Shown: positions 37,424-48,362 of the stretch, in pieces
How positions within the stretch are numbered: the stretch's first letter is position 1
Layout of the letters: each line of letters begins with the position of its first letter
Assembly (NCBI GenBank): GCA_029531795.1
Contig: JAPEIS010000006.1
Location: 2,666,001-2,730,000, forward strand
From: Sclerotinia nivalis
Taxonomy: Eukaryota > Ascomycota > Leotiomycetes > Helotiales > Sclerotiniaceae
Length of the DNA: 64,000 bases
Direction of reading: 5' to 3'
Made by a program: the position numbers and the translations under genes
Notes under the pieces: model-generated
Database searches by the model: none
Told to the model about the DNA's origin: nothing
The model's input: only the letters and a program-made list of their open reading frames with translations

Positions 37424-37593
37424 AGGGTGTCCAATAGTCCGGACTGACCTATTAGATTTAAGCTTTCAATGATCGAAATCCTTTAAATGTTTGAATATAA
37501 TCCATTCTTTTGATTGATTTGTATATCCCAAATAAATTCAGAGATCCAAAAGCTTCTCATTGTCGGATTGCAGTCCGGACTATTGGATACCCT
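37424..37593. mobile_element. MITE-like element, short copy
   Basis: A 170-bp AT-rich non-coding segment with nearly perfect 23-bp terminal inverted repeats: left AGGGTGTCCAATAGTCCGG..., right the reverse complement with one mismatch (GTGTCC versus GTATCC). No unambiguous target duplication is visible. The terminus recurs in the element at 33804-34161. Confidence 0.75.
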
Positions 37594-37675
37594 TGGCCGC
37601 ACAGGTTTTCTATTTAAATCATACTAGTTGTTGATATTTAAAACATCACCGAGATGACGTTTTTTTCTCTTGTAT

Positions 37676-37962
37676 TGTGAAAGAGGTAGGTCGAGATATA
37701 TACGTCCCGATAGCATGCTGCAAAAAGGAATAGGATACGAACTGATCAAATTATATTGTATAAGCTTCAAATAGTAGAAGTAATAGAGTTAATAATAAGT
37801 TAGGATTGTATATAATAAATATACAAAAAGATTAATGAAAACAATTGATTATTCTGAAAGGGAAGGCGAAATCTTCTTTTTATATTTAACTACGAAAGAT
37901 TATATAACCTAATGCCCATGAACTAACTACGTATATGGCCCTAGTAATCCAACTTTCTTATA
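37676..37962 (+). mobile_element. Solo LTR, copy 1
   Basis: A 287-bp AT-rich segment begins TGTGAAAGAGGTAGGTCGAG and ends CTTATA, flanked by a 4-bp direct repeat GTAT (37672-37675, 37963-37966). It aligns along its whole length with the split copy at 51395-53514, which begins TGTGGAAGAGG and ends CTCACA. No internal retrotransposon sequence is present, so this is best read as the LTR left by recombination. Orientation is arbitrary. Confidence 0.65.
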
Positions 37963-38028
37963 GTATGTATCTCTTCTCGCATCACACCGATCTCCAGCGT
38001 CAGTTATAGAAGATCACCTGCAGCCACT

Positions 38029-39432
38029 TCACTTAAGTCCCTTCTCCTCCGGCACGACCAGAATATCACGGAATTTTTGACATGGCTCTGGAGGTTGCCC
38101 TTCAACAGTCAATCCTTGACTCAATGGTTCGAAAGCCGCCGCCTGAGCATCAAGCGCTCGAAACCTTCGACTATAACCCTCCACAGCCCAACAAGAAGGA
38201 AATACCTCATAAGAAGGAGGCTCAGGATCATGAGGCCCCATTATCCTTTCACTGAGAGCTTCCTGCACATCATCAAACTCCCAATCCCTCACACTAATTG
38301 CCGCCGGATTGCCAATTTCATGACCTTCCGTATCAAGGTTCATCCCCGAGTCCTTACAACCTTTTTCTAAACCTGTGTACGCATCTGTGAGATCAACTAC
38401 TGCTTGTACCATTACAGCTTTACCCCTCTTACGAATCTCTTCGCGGGAGAGTGAGAGCATATTGTGGAGAGTCAGGCCAGTGGAGAAGGCGATGACGGCT
38501 TCCGCTTCGGCAGGAGGGTAATCATCCTTTATTTCCTTTTTTACTGCAGAATCGGGGTGAGAACTTTTGAGAATTTCTTTATCTTTAGTTGTCAAGAGAT
38601 TGGGATAAAATTCGGTATCGTCTTCTAATGAGAATGATGTACACATCTCCTGTCGTCTGCGATGTGTCTTGACATTGCCTGTCTGCATAGTGCTGAAATA
38701 TCGAGTGATTTTGTCGATGTCGTCATCGATCCAGGATTTAAATGCCGGCAATGAAGAATCGACAATCCCGTTTTGGCTCTTGTACTCTGCGAAATTTTGC
38801 TTCAATAATAGATAACCATCTCTCAGGATAATTATATATGCCGACAAGGCCGTTTCTCCTGCACCTGGCAGTGATCTGCGAGGAAGATCCAAGACGATAT
38901 CTACATCTCGGCTGCGAATGCGTAATTCTTGAATTGGGGTGGAGGAAGGAGGGGCATGGTCCACTGTTTGATGATTATGATATGAGAGACTGGGAGATAA
39001 CGCGCGAGCAGGAGAAGATAGAGTGCCGACAGGAACCGATGAAGCGGAATGAACCGTGAAACCAAGAGGAATCGGGGCACCATAAGGAAGCACGGTGTCA
39101 AGAGGAGTCCCGATTACAGAAGGAAGCGTGGGTCCAAGGTGAGCCGCAACAGGGAGAGCTTCTGCAGAATCCAGAGGAGTGGCAAGAGGAAGAGCAGGCG
39201 CAAGAGGAAGAACAGACGCAGGACGACGAGGAATCACGGGCCTAGGATAAGTCTCGACACGATGCTCCTCCGAACAACGCCGGCGAGGAAAGAGAGTACG
39301 AGGAGTTGCGGCACCAGAAGAAAGCGGGATACCAGGAGGAAAACCGGGACCACGAGGAATCATGAGACCTGGAGGTACGAGACCTGGAGGAACACGTGGG
39401 GTAACCCTTCGAGAGGTAGAATTTGACTGCAT
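38029..39432 (-). CDS. Proline-rich N-terminus protein of unknown function
   Basis: A single-exon ORF of 467 codons from the ATG at 39432. Residues 1-150 are proline/alanine/leucine-rich with degenerate PPGL, PLATPL and SPAR repeats. From about residue 165 the sequence becomes globular, with RSRDVDIVLDLPRR and a helical region (AYIIILRDGYLLLKQNF) followed by acidic and lysine-rich stretches, and a C-terminal segment ending near FRDILVVPEEKG. I recognise no domain. The antisense arginine-rich ORF at 39049-39426 is a shadow of the proline-rich part. An 80-bp tandem duplication lies about 200 bases upstream of the start. Confidence 0.6.
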   Translation of the reverse strand: MQSNSTSRRVTPRVPPGLVPPGLMIPRGPGFPPGIPLSSGAATPRTLFPRRRCSEEHRVETYPRPVIPRRPASVLPLAPALPLATPLDSAEALPVAAHLGPTLPSVIGTPLDTVLPYGAPIPLGFTVHSASSVPVGTLSSPARALSPSLSYHNHQTVDHAPPSSTPIQELRIRSRDVDIVLDLPRRSLPGAGETALSAYIIILRDGYLLLKQNFAEYKSQNGIVDSSLPAFKSWIDDDIDKITRYFSTMQTGNVKTHRRRQEMCTSFSLEDDTEFYPNLLTTKDKEILKSSHPDSAVKKEIKDDYPPAEAEAVIAFSTGLTLHNMLSLSREEIRKRGKAVMVQAVVDLTDAYTGLEKGCKDSGMNLDTEGHEIGNPAAISVRDWEFDDVQEALSERIMGPHDPEPPSYEVFPSCWAVEGYSRRFRALDAQAAAFEPLSQGLTVEGQPPEPCQKFRDILVVPEEKGLK

Positions 39433-40354
39433 ATTCCGTCTCTGCAAAATTGTAAACTGTCGTTGACGACTTATTCGGTGTCAATTTCCTGTGTGTAATG
39501 CAATGTGATGTATGCGGATGAAAAGAGAAAGGAGAAAAGAAGAAGGGGGGGGATTTCTTTTCTTTTTAAATGAACGTATCACTCAGGGAGGCAAATAAGA
39601 CGTTATACTAATTTTACCAATTGAACCAATTCCCGGGTCTAAGTAGATAGCAGTAAGGTTTTTTGGTTTAAAGGGGGGTGAATTCAAACACCGACCATCG
39701 AGACATATTTCTCGACTGCTCATAGTTAGATAGTACGGTTTTTTTTGGTTTAGGGGGGAGATATCAAATGCCGACCGTCGAGACATATATCTCGACTGCT
39801 GATAGGTAGATTTTCAACGGCCATCAAATATTAGTGGAAGTAAAAACAAATCGAAGTTGGTTAGTTAAGAGATAGCTTGAGTTAGTTAGGATATAGCGAA
39901 GTCACAAGGAATACTTCTCCCGGTCTAGCTTGGCTTCGGTCAAAGATCAAACAGCTCTTACTGAATTCTATGGCAAAAGACTTGAGCCAGAGAATATTTC
40001 CTATTGAGAAATATATTGGACGGAAAGCTACTAAAACGGTTCATAATGATAGGAAGATCTTCAATTGATATGGGTGTAGGCATCGATTCAAGCCATCAGA
40101 AATATAGCCTATCCACGCGGCGCTCTTTTTCGTGAGAAGAGAAATGGTATCCTTATTGACTACAACTGTACACTATTGAATGCAATTACCACTATCCGAC
40201 TTTGATAGGGTAGTGCAGCTTTAAAAAAAAAAAAAAAGTCGCAAGCAAGATAATCCAAATCCAATACCTGGCCGTTTCTTCGTCAAAAAAAAAGACCCTT
40301 GTAGAAATTTTACTTCCAGAACGCCGATTGCCCATGCCCAATTCCACATATGCA
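39433..40354. other. Intergenic, upstream of the proline-rich gene
   Basis: It contains the 80-bp tandem duplication listed separately, a purine-rich stretch near 39520-39560 and an A15 tract at 40224. No gene is supported. Confidence 0.5.
39641..39810. repeat. 80-bp tandem duplication with internal hairpin
   Basis: Two units about 80 bases apart share GGTTTTTTTGGTTTA-type T runs, a G6 tract, CCGACCRTCGAGACATAT, and CTCGACTGCT. Within each unit TCGAGA and TCTCGA form an inverted repeat around a 6-base loop. Confidence 0.85.
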
Positions 40355-42143
40355 TCATAGAGGTGGGGCTATTGCTTTCCCACCTTCAACTATAATCTGT
40401 TCATCGATTCGCTTCTCTACATCTCCGTACTCAAGGCGTTTGTAAGTTACTATCTTTGCTTCGTTCATATCGATTTCGAAAAGACGAATTCGGCGATGAT
40501 ATCCGCCGTATCCCCCATAACCTCCAAATCCTGCACCACCACCATAACACATCCAAAGAGCGGGACTTTCGTCCTCTCTTCGAGAAAGAGAACAGTATTC
40601 ATTTGCATGATCACTATATCCGGTCAAGGGAGTTCAAAAAGGTGGGGAAGTGAATACTTACTGTCCGCAACTAACCATTACGACACTTTGTTCTACAAGG
40701 GCATCTCGGAAACCAGAATTGAAACCTGGTGCAGTAACCCCTTCGCGCCATGCGCCCTCTTTATAGAGGGTATCATCCCTATATTCAGGTAATGGTATAT
40801 GAATAAAGGCAAGATTCATATGAATATGGGAATACCCTTCATGTGCTTTTTTCAGCCCTTCGGCAGTTTGTTTGAACCAATCTATCTGGTTCTTTTTCAG
40901 CCAATCATATCCTTTAAATGATCTCTCATCTGGTGAATATGAATGGGTATCTAGTAAGTAGATTGTCAGAGCAGAATGTTTCGAGCTACCTTGCGCGAGG
41001 ACTTCAACGATATAGTTTCCTACTCCTTCGATGTCTTCTGGCCCCGCTTCAGATAACGAGTATGGAAGAGATTCGATTAATTCCATTTGTTGATCTCGAG
41101 GTAAGGATCCTTCATCATCATGATTACCAAATATTGTCGCAAATGGAATTTTACGCTCAATGAATAGCTCTGCATATTTGAAGATAGCCTAATATTGTTA
41201 GATGGTAAGCAGTAAAAATCAAAAGGAAAATTCTTACGCTCTGTGCATCCGGCGCTGTCTCTCCATTTATTTGATCACCACTAAGAATGACCAAATCTGG
41301 CTTTTCTTCATCAAGTAATCTTCCAACGAATTCCAATGTCCTAGGATCAGCCTCACACTTCCCACCATCCTCCGGCATTGCATCTCTACAATGCCCAGTC
41401 CCTGTACTCAAGTGTAAATCTGCCGCTTGTAGAATCTTGAATTTTCCATTGTCCCTTATGCGAGGTGTTGGTTTGGTTGGCTTAATGAGTTTCCCTCTCC
41501 GTATGCTAAGCCTGGCTTCCTGCACCTCTCCAGAAGAATCCAGCAATAATGGAGTGCCTCTCATTTCCCATCCACCCCTCGGATCTACAGCATCCGCACC
41601 AAACAATATATCCACAGAAGTAACCGCCTTATTAGAGTCACTCGCGTGGCGCTTCGCCGATCGTTTCAGCCATAATCCAGCGGGTCTCGATTCCCATCTC
41701 TCATCGCCTTCGCCTTTCGTAGCAGTCGCTGGATCCAATCTCCCTACAATAACATCCACAACAACCTTATCTTCCGACGTAAGTTCCTCTTCTTTCTTCC
41801 TCTGCACATGCATATAAGCGCTATTGATCCAACCCTGTCCCAAATACAAATCCTTCTCTATACGATGCCATTTTTCGGCATCGAGCTTGCAGCTTGTGAA
41901 TAGGTTGATTTTAGAACATTTCGTGACAGTAATATCTGTAATTACTACGCCCGGATGGTGTGCCGGCATATAATCATGAAGTGCAGTAGGGAGGACTCGA
42001 TATCGATTGTCCAGGAACCACAGGACGATGATGGTAAATAGAGCAAGAGCACCAAGCTGTGTTGCTGTACGAACCTACTCGGAGATCGGTAAGTAGGGAA
42101 AAGGAAGACATGGGAAAGTTATACCCACAATTCTCCTCGTCAT
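40355..42143 (-). CDS. Dcr2/Sia1-like calcineurin-type phosphoesterase
   Basis: Four exons on the minus strand (42143-42125, 42064-41238, 41188-40662, 40613-40355) give about 543 residues. The N-terminus has one membrane anchor, LGALALFTIIVLWFL. The metallophosphoesterase core carries the metal-binding motifs FKILQAADLHLS, LVILSGDQIN, IFGNHDDEG, FIHIPLPEY and CGHDHANEY, in the standard order with expected Asp, Asn and His ligands. The last intron splits the CGHDH motif and its removal restores it, which confirms the model. A glycine/tyrosine repeat (GGYGGYGGY) follows the last motif. Yeast Dcr2 dephosphorylates Sic1 and Ire1; substrate here is inferred. The first intron acceptor (42065) is less certain. 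Confidence 0.88.
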
Positions 42144-42626
42144 CTTGACAAGCTGTAGCTCTATTGAGCTTTTTACAAACAGCTTCTAGCTCACGCAGTC
42201 GTTAAGCTTGGCTTGAAGGAATGAAATTGGTTATCCCATCCGTGAGATTTGATAGAACATTTCAATTTTACTATTCAGGCCTCTCATTTACAAGACTCAA
42301 GCATGTATAAAATGTGGTTAAAGAAATGATGGAGAGAGTTTAAATGTTTGCATCGTTGGATTCATCTCCATTTACTCCCGGTAAGTTCTTTGATGGCAGA
42401 TCTGGGGTATAAATAACGCTAACCTCTTGAGCACTAGCGCCAAATACCCCTGACACACCATCTTCCAGAATTTGGACGATCACTTCCTTGACATGGGACA
42501 AAAGACATGGGAAGCATGAGGGGCTGTTCCATAGTAACGTTGAAAACGAGGATTTGAGGAGTAGATTTCTATTTTTGCTACATATGTATTGGTACAACAG
42601 TACAAAGAGAACTTCATATTGTAAAT
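42144..42626. other. Intergenic region
   Basis: Promoter of the phosphatase and 3' UTR of the minus-strand methyltransferase. A 104-codon minus ORF overlapping 42340-42654 is a frame shadow. Confidence 0.5.
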
Positions 42627-44455
42627 TTATACTTCCATGTCCATTTTCTTCCAAACTCCAATAAATCCTCCACCTGTTATCCTGTCTCCAACCTTAGGTC
42701 TGCAGATCATTTCCCATCCTGAAATATCTGTGAGATCGCCCACTTCTCCTGTGCCTGCTTGTACAGTAACACTTTCGGACTCAGATGTTTCCACACCTTC
42801 TTGATTCGGTTCGGATTGGTTTTCCATACCCGCGGACGACTCAATTTTCCCCTTCCCCTTCTTATCTTTCGAAAGCTTATAGAGATACTCGTCAACAGCG
42901 GAGGTTGTTTTGGCCATGTCTTCTTCCGCCATTCTTTTATCGTTGGCTTTCTTCTCGGCTTTGATCAATGCTCGTGGTTTTACTGATCTAACCTCCCATT
43001 CTCGACCTCCAGTACTAAGTTGCGATCCCAACTCTAATACCTTGTCCAAAACAAAAGGTAATTTCTTCCCTTTCACGGTTTCCAGGCACTTCATATGTTG
43101 CGTGATGCTAGGGCACCATGTAATCAAACGCCCATCAGGTTTAAGACATTTGCCGACAATTTCCATTTCGTCTTGAATAGCTGGTATATCTAAGATAGCG
43201 TGATCGAGGAAGACATCCTTGGTCTCTTCGAATCGTTTTGAAAGATAACCATGAATACTACCAACATGAAAATCGATGTGTGGGAAATAAGCTCCATGAC
43301 GGTAATTTCTGACAGTTTTTTGCGCGTGCCTCGAGTGATTTTCGTCCGAATCTAAAGAATGAATCACAGCTCGTCGCTGCGAACGCCATTCATTGTATAG
43401 CTCAGTCATCTTATCATTCCTCTCACCGAATTTACCGCCATATCTGTAGATATCATCATCTGGAGTAATCTTACCCCTTGTTTTGGGAAGCTTTGGTATT
43501 GGTGGAGCCCTTGTGTTCGCCCCATGAATTGCTCGTGCAAGATGTAGTGTTAGCGAACCGGCACCAGTACCAGCCTCAAAAATCTCTAGTTTTTTATCAT
43601 CATGCTTCACGAGGTCCCAGTCCTCAAATAATTCCGCATCAGTAAGCTCCGCGGATCCCACTGGAAGCTCCTTGAACTCCTCCAAGAGGTCACCCTCTTC
43701 GGAAATGTTCTCGAATTCCGAATTCTCATTTCCGGGCGATGTCGCTGACTTCAAATTATCGCTCTCTTCGGTCTCGCTTTCCTCGGGAGTTATTGCTGGC
43801 TTCAAACTATCACTCTCTTCGGTCTCGCTCTCCTCGGGGATCACCGCTGCCTCCAAAGTCTCTCCATTTTCTGAAACAACAGATTCTTCAAGCGGTCGAT
43901 TGGGACGCAATCTTTCTCTCTCTTCGGCGGTTTCGGACTGAGAAGATGGTGCTGCCACAAAATTGATGTCCAATAAGGAAACAATCAAACTTGCGTCTGG
44001 AGAATAGATCTGTTCAAAAGGTTTAACATATGCAATACGGTTTTCGGTACGAGTAACTTACGGGTGTAACAATCCTCGGAGCATTATCACAATATTCCCC
44101 AAGTGTAGGTTCATAAATTCGGAATAAAGCCCTTCTACCACCAGCCACTACAGATCTGTATGGTTTTCCAATAACATCGTCTGCCTTGACTTTTCTGTGA
44201 TCTCTAAATACAAGAGAATCACCATGTTTCACAGGCTTTGACAAAGTAGGTATAGACTTTGGATTTGTCTCCGGCTTCAACAAAATAACATCGTTGACTT
44301 TATCCAAATTAGTAAAGCTGTGAGAATTGAGTGAGTGAGATTTTACCTCTGACTAATCTCTGAGTAAAAGGACGGCGACTACATGATGAGCTCAAGGATT
44401 TAGAAGGATTTAACCTTCTTGCACCAGAAAATATGGTGCGTTGGATTGTTGACAT
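42627..44455 (-). CDS. Trm61-like tRNA (adenine-58-N1)-methyltransferase, mitochondrial
   Basis: Three exons on the minus strand (44455-44347, 44297-44062, 44009-42627) encode about 575 residues. The N-terminus MSTIQRTIFSGARRLNPSKS is rich in R, S and hydrophobics and lacks acids, a likely mitochondrial presequence. The TrmI/Trm61 N-domain follows, with YEPTLGEYCDNAPRIVTP and, after the second intron, IYSPDASLIVSLLDI. Motif I is IFEAGTGAGSLTLHLARAI. Between these is a roughly 90-residue acidic insert containing near-identical repeats of EESETEESD. A further insert and an acidic lysine-rich C-terminus make it longer than the bacterial enzyme. It should methylate A58 in the T-loop of tRNA. First-intron splicing at 44346/44298 uses an ACTAAT branch and restores the frame. 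Confidence 0.85.
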
Positions 44456-44697
44456 TGTGATTGTTGAATAATTTGATTCTCAATATCGAGACCCATCCCG
44501 CTTTTCACATGTAACTCTAAAAATTTCAAATATTTATACGCTAGCGGCCGCAGAGTTGCAGGGGTTTAGGTAGTTCTCAGCTCAACTGAAAGCCGAGGCA
44601 ACCTGTCTCTCAGGAACATCTCACTTCATGTCAACAACATATCATTGCATACATTTCAAATCTATTCTTGAATCTGATATCTCACAAACCATCCATT
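44456..44697. promoter_or_regulatory. Shared divergent promoter region
   Basis: Only 242 bases separate the start codons of the Trm61-like gene (minus) and the hydrolase gene (plus), so both promoters must lie here or overlap the genes. It contains a NotI-like GCGGCCGC and CT-rich leader sequence on the plus side. No specific factor site is claimed. Confidence 0.45.
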
Positions 44698-45671
44698 ATG
44701 TATACGGAAATCGAAGGAACCCATAAAATCGGTTCCCAATCCCTCTACACCAAAACCTGGAAAGTCAGTCAACCCCTCCCTCTCTCAGCTCATTCTTCAA
44801 TATAAACTAACCCAAACTTCAGCCTGATGCACCTCCCAAAGCCACACTAATTTTCATCCATGGCTTTTCCGATCACATAAACCGCTACTATAACCTCTTT
44901 CCCACGCTTGCCTCCCGCGGAATCGAAGTGCGCGCTTTCGACCAACGAGGTTGGGGCCGCAGCGTCACCAAACCTTCCGAAAAAGGTCTTACAGGACCAA
45001 CCTCCCTCGTAATATCCGATATCGTTTCATTCATCAAAGCACAATTACCTTCTCCCGTTCCCATATTCCTAATGGGTCATTCGATGGGTGGAGGCGAGGT
45101 GATTACTTTGGCTAGTGATCCTAAGTATGCGGATTTGATGGATAGTATACGAGGATTCCTTTTGGAGGCACCTTTCATTGCGTTTCCGAAGGGATTTGAA
45201 CCTACTTTCCTAACTGTATTTTTCGGACGATTGGCAGGGAAATTTCTGCCGAACAGACAAATGGTGAATAAACTTCCACCGGAGAATCTTACCAGAGATC
45301 CGGAGGTTATAAAATCGATAAATGAGGATACCTTGATGCACAATACAGGAACACTTGAGGGGCTGGCAGGAATGTTGGATAGAACTGCTGCGATGAATCA
45401 AGGAAAGACGAAGTTAAATCCAGGTGTAAGGAGTTTGTGGTTGGGACATGGGACAGAGGATAAAGGGACGAGTTTTGAGGGGAGTGAGAAGTGGTTTAAT
45501 CAACAGACGGGTTTGACGGATAAGGAGTTTAAAAGGTATGAGGGATGGTATCATCAGTTGCATGCGGATTTGCCTGATAATCGCGATATTTTCGCTCAGG
45601 ATGTTGGGGATTGGATCTTGGCTAGATGTGATGGGGAGGAAGGTGGTAAAGTGGGACAATCGAAGTTGTGA
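44698..45671 (+). CDS. Monoacylglycerol lipase-like alpha/beta hydrolase
   Basis: Two exons, 44698-44763 and 44823-45671, encode about 304 residues, typical for MGL/Yju3 proteins. The intron is 59 bp with a GTCAGT donor. The oxyanion-hole segment is LIFIHGFSDHINRYY, then FDQRGWGRS. The nucleophile elbow is GHSMGG (Ser at about 109). A C-terminal Asp lies in the LGHGTEDKGT region, and the catalytic His is expected in the YEGWYHQLHAD segment. It would cleave monoacylglycerols to glycerol and fatty acid at lipid droplets or membranes. It converges with the next gene, with 100 bases between stops. Confidence 0.88.
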
Positions 45672-45771
45672 TTCATGATATTTTAATGAAGAGGAATTGG
45701 CGTTGTTTAGAGACTAGAAGACTTGCACAATACCGTGCAATAGAGCTAATTTGAGTTGATTTTATCTGTTA

Positions 45772-47100
45772 TTATCTTTCAGGTTTTCCGAACGCTACAA
45801 AATTCCCCTTTGGTTTGGAGTCGGCAATATTGACCGACTTGAAGTTGGTCTTCTTCGCTCTCTGCACCTTTTCAGGATTTCCTTCATCAGACATCCCCCC
45901 ATATGTAGCAACATAACCTTGCAACTTCCACAACCTCATCTGCATTTCTTTCGTAGCATTCTTATGTTTGACAACCAAAATCTGGTTCCCAAAAATCTGA
46001 TTCCCTTCCCTCATCTTCTGAATCCAGTGTTTTCCCATCATCGTTCTTAGATTAAACACCGGCACAACTTTCTTTCCCCCGGGTCCAATTCTCTTGGTTT
46101 CGAATTCTCCGGGTGGGATTTCTTGCTCATATTCCTGTTCGTGTCCCTGCTGTGCTTCCCCTGAAACAACCTTTTGTCCCATCCATAACACACATCCAAC
46201 TTGCTCGCTATATTCCACTCTTTCCCAACTTGCACATTTTATATATCGATTATCCCTACTACACAAATACTCCAACAATTCCACCGTTCTCCTCCTCATT
46301 AATTCTAGCAAAAAAGTATCCATATCTGCTCTCCAAACCGAATGTAACGCAACGGTTTTCCTCGCAACACTTTTCGCATTTGCGATGCCGAATTTCTTGT
46401 AAATCCCTGTGTATCCGGAACCTTTTTTGAAAAATGACTGGAAGAGTGGTTGGCGCATGGCTACGTAGGTGGTAGATCCTAGAGAAGGATTATGGAGGGA
46501 GGGCTCTTTTTCGGAGGAGGATTTGAGGCTGGAGGAATGGGAGGATAGACTCCGGGGAACGTGCCATGGGTCAGATGTGGTTGGATGCGCCATTAGGGTG
46601 AAGTCTTGGAGGAAGAAACTGGGGAGGGAGAGCTGCGTTGCGGAACATTGACGGACAGGGGTTGCGAGGGCAAGAGCTTGAGGTATAGTTAGTTATTGAG
46701 TAGTAGAAAGAATTGGAGTATGCATACCGTAAGGATTTTTAGCAAGTTGCTCTTGGAAAGGTGTTCGCTCTTCTTTGCTGGGCTGTGGTTTGGGAGCTGA
46801 ATGCCTATTTCTGGCTTCGTGAAATAAGGGATCCATGAGTGGTGAAAGAGGTAATTCACGATGCTTGATCTTTTTTTCCAATCCATTCTTTTCCCCCTTT
46901 CCTCCGTCTGTATTCGTGGTTTGTGTACCATTGACCTTCTGCTGCAGATCCAGGTCGTCTGTGGTACCAGAGTTCGAAGAAGCATTTTTGAGGTCGTTGG
47001 CTTTCGCAATTGGTTTTGAAGCCAAAGTTGAATAATTCCAATTAGAGTATTTCAAGTACCTTCCAGCACTTCTGCCATGAGAGATTCTGCATCCCTTCAT
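45772..47100 (-). CDS. Conserved fungal protein, probably mitochondrial, function unknown
   Basis: Two exons (47100-46728, 46676-45772; 51-bp intron) encode about 425 residues. The N-terminus MKGCRISHGRSAGRYLKYSN is basic and hydroxylated, consistent with a mitochondrial presequence. After a disordered linker comes PLSPLMDPLFHEARNRH, then NPYALALATPVRQC across the splice junction, LPSFFLQDF and HPTTSDPWHVPRSL. This arrangement recalls a conserved but uncharacterised fungal family I know only as hypothetical proteins. The C-terminal half has a WRADMDTFLLELMRRR helix and ends in a basic segment. The upstream extension to 47187 lacks presequence character, so the ATG at 47100 is preferred. It shares a 190-bp promoter region with ClpP. 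Confidence 0.7.
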
Positions 47101-47290
47101 ACCACATATCAGTTCTCGTCTGCGCCCGAAAAAGGTTGGCGGGGTATCACTCAAAGGATGTTCGACAAAATAAAATAAATCAATCAAAGCTCAAGCGAAA
47201 ACGCGATGATCGCGTCTCCCAAACCCCAAGCTTCACCCCACCACTCACAGACGCCCCTTTACATCATAGCAAGATCAATCATATTTCACG
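47101..47290. promoter_or_regulatory. Shared divergent promoter for two mitochondrial genes
   Basis: 190 bases lie between the start codons of the probable mitochondrial gene (minus) and clpP (plus). No canonical TATA box is seen. Coordinated expression is plausible but unproven. Confidence 0.4.
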
Positions 47291-48190
47291 ATGCTCGCAA
47301 CACGAGTATTTCGATCGCACGCAGCGCGCAAAGCTGTCTTCGCGGGAATTAGATCCATATCTTCATTACCATCGCGATCCGAACCAAATAAATCATGGAC
47401 TCCCGTACCATATATCACAGAGACGATTGTGAGCAGGATATAGAACCCTATGAATTTGCGAATATGTGCTAATGAGATAGGGAGGTGGATGGCGCACTTG
47501 TATGTATATTTATGGGGGGTTGATTTGGAAGTTACCAGTTACTGACGAGATGAGGATCAGCGGATATATTTTCTAAACTTTTACAAGTATGTTCAGACTG
47601 TCCTTCAAACCTTTATTAGTAGTTTGTTAGAATATGCTACTGATACAAAATAGGAGAGAATTATTTGTCTAAATGGCGAAGTAGACTCCTCGCTTTCAGC
47701 AGCAGTCGTGGCCCAACTCCTCTTCCTCGAATCTGATGCCCCAGAAAAAGCCATAACTCTCTACATCAACTCCCCAGGCGGCTCCGTCACCGCCGGTCTC
47801 GCCATCTACGACACAATGACCTATATAAAATCTCCCGTGTCGACAGTCTGCGTCGGGCAAGCCGCGTCTATGGGATCTCTTCTCCTCTGTGGCGGAGAAC
47901 CCGGGAAGAGATTCTGTTTACCGCATAGTTCAATCATGATACATCAACCCAGCGGAGGATATTCAGGACAAGCTACAGATATTGCCATTCATGCAACGGA
48001 GATTTTGAGGGTTAGGAAAAGCTTGAATGAAATTTACAAGAGGCACTTGACGAAGGAACATAGTTTGGAAGAGATTGAGAGGATGATGGAGAGAGATAAG
48101 TTTTTGAGTGCCCAGGAGGCGTTGGACATGGGGATTGTGGATGAGATACTTGATAGGAGGGAGCCGGCGGGGAAGAAGGAGGATAGTTAG
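47291..48190 (+). CDS. clpP: Mitochondrial ClpP protease subunit
   Basis: Four exons (47291-47428, 47481-47499, 47561-47586, 47654-48190) encode about 239 residues. Exons 2 and 3 are micro-exons of 19 and 26 bases; joined they supply [15 protein letters not shown], exactly the conserved link expected between presequence and the [11 protein letters not shown] strand, so the splicing is well supported. Exon 1 encodes an arginine-rich presequence ([19 protein letters not shown]). The active site has Ser at about 133 in GQAASMGS, His at about 158 in MIHQPSGG, and the Asp in the MERD segment. [15 protein letters not shown] forms the oxyanion/substrate wall. Fourteen subunits form the matrix protease that works with ClpX. 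The shorter ORF starting near 47708 is a read of exon 4 only. Confidence 0.93.
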
Positions 48191-48362
48191 TGGTCTTAGT
48201 ATTATGTGTAATTTGGAAGGGATATTTCAACGGGTTGCTTCTGTGATGTCCCATCAAATGATGGCCCGGGCATCGAGACTTTGATTGTTACCTCCAAGTA
48301 CTTCAAGGCCATTAGTTCCATCAAATTGAAGCATGTGATGTATTCCCTGCTAGTGTTTTCCC

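Larger units (their letters stand above)
37157..38028. other. Intergenic region carrying a MITE and a solo LTR
   Basis: Apart from the 170-bp inverted-repeat element and the solo LTR listed separately, nothing is recognised. Confidence 0.6.

Noticed and set aside
39049..39426. Plus-strand arginine-rich ORF of 125 codons
   Set aside because: Shadow of the proline/alanine-rich N-terminus encoded on the minus strand.
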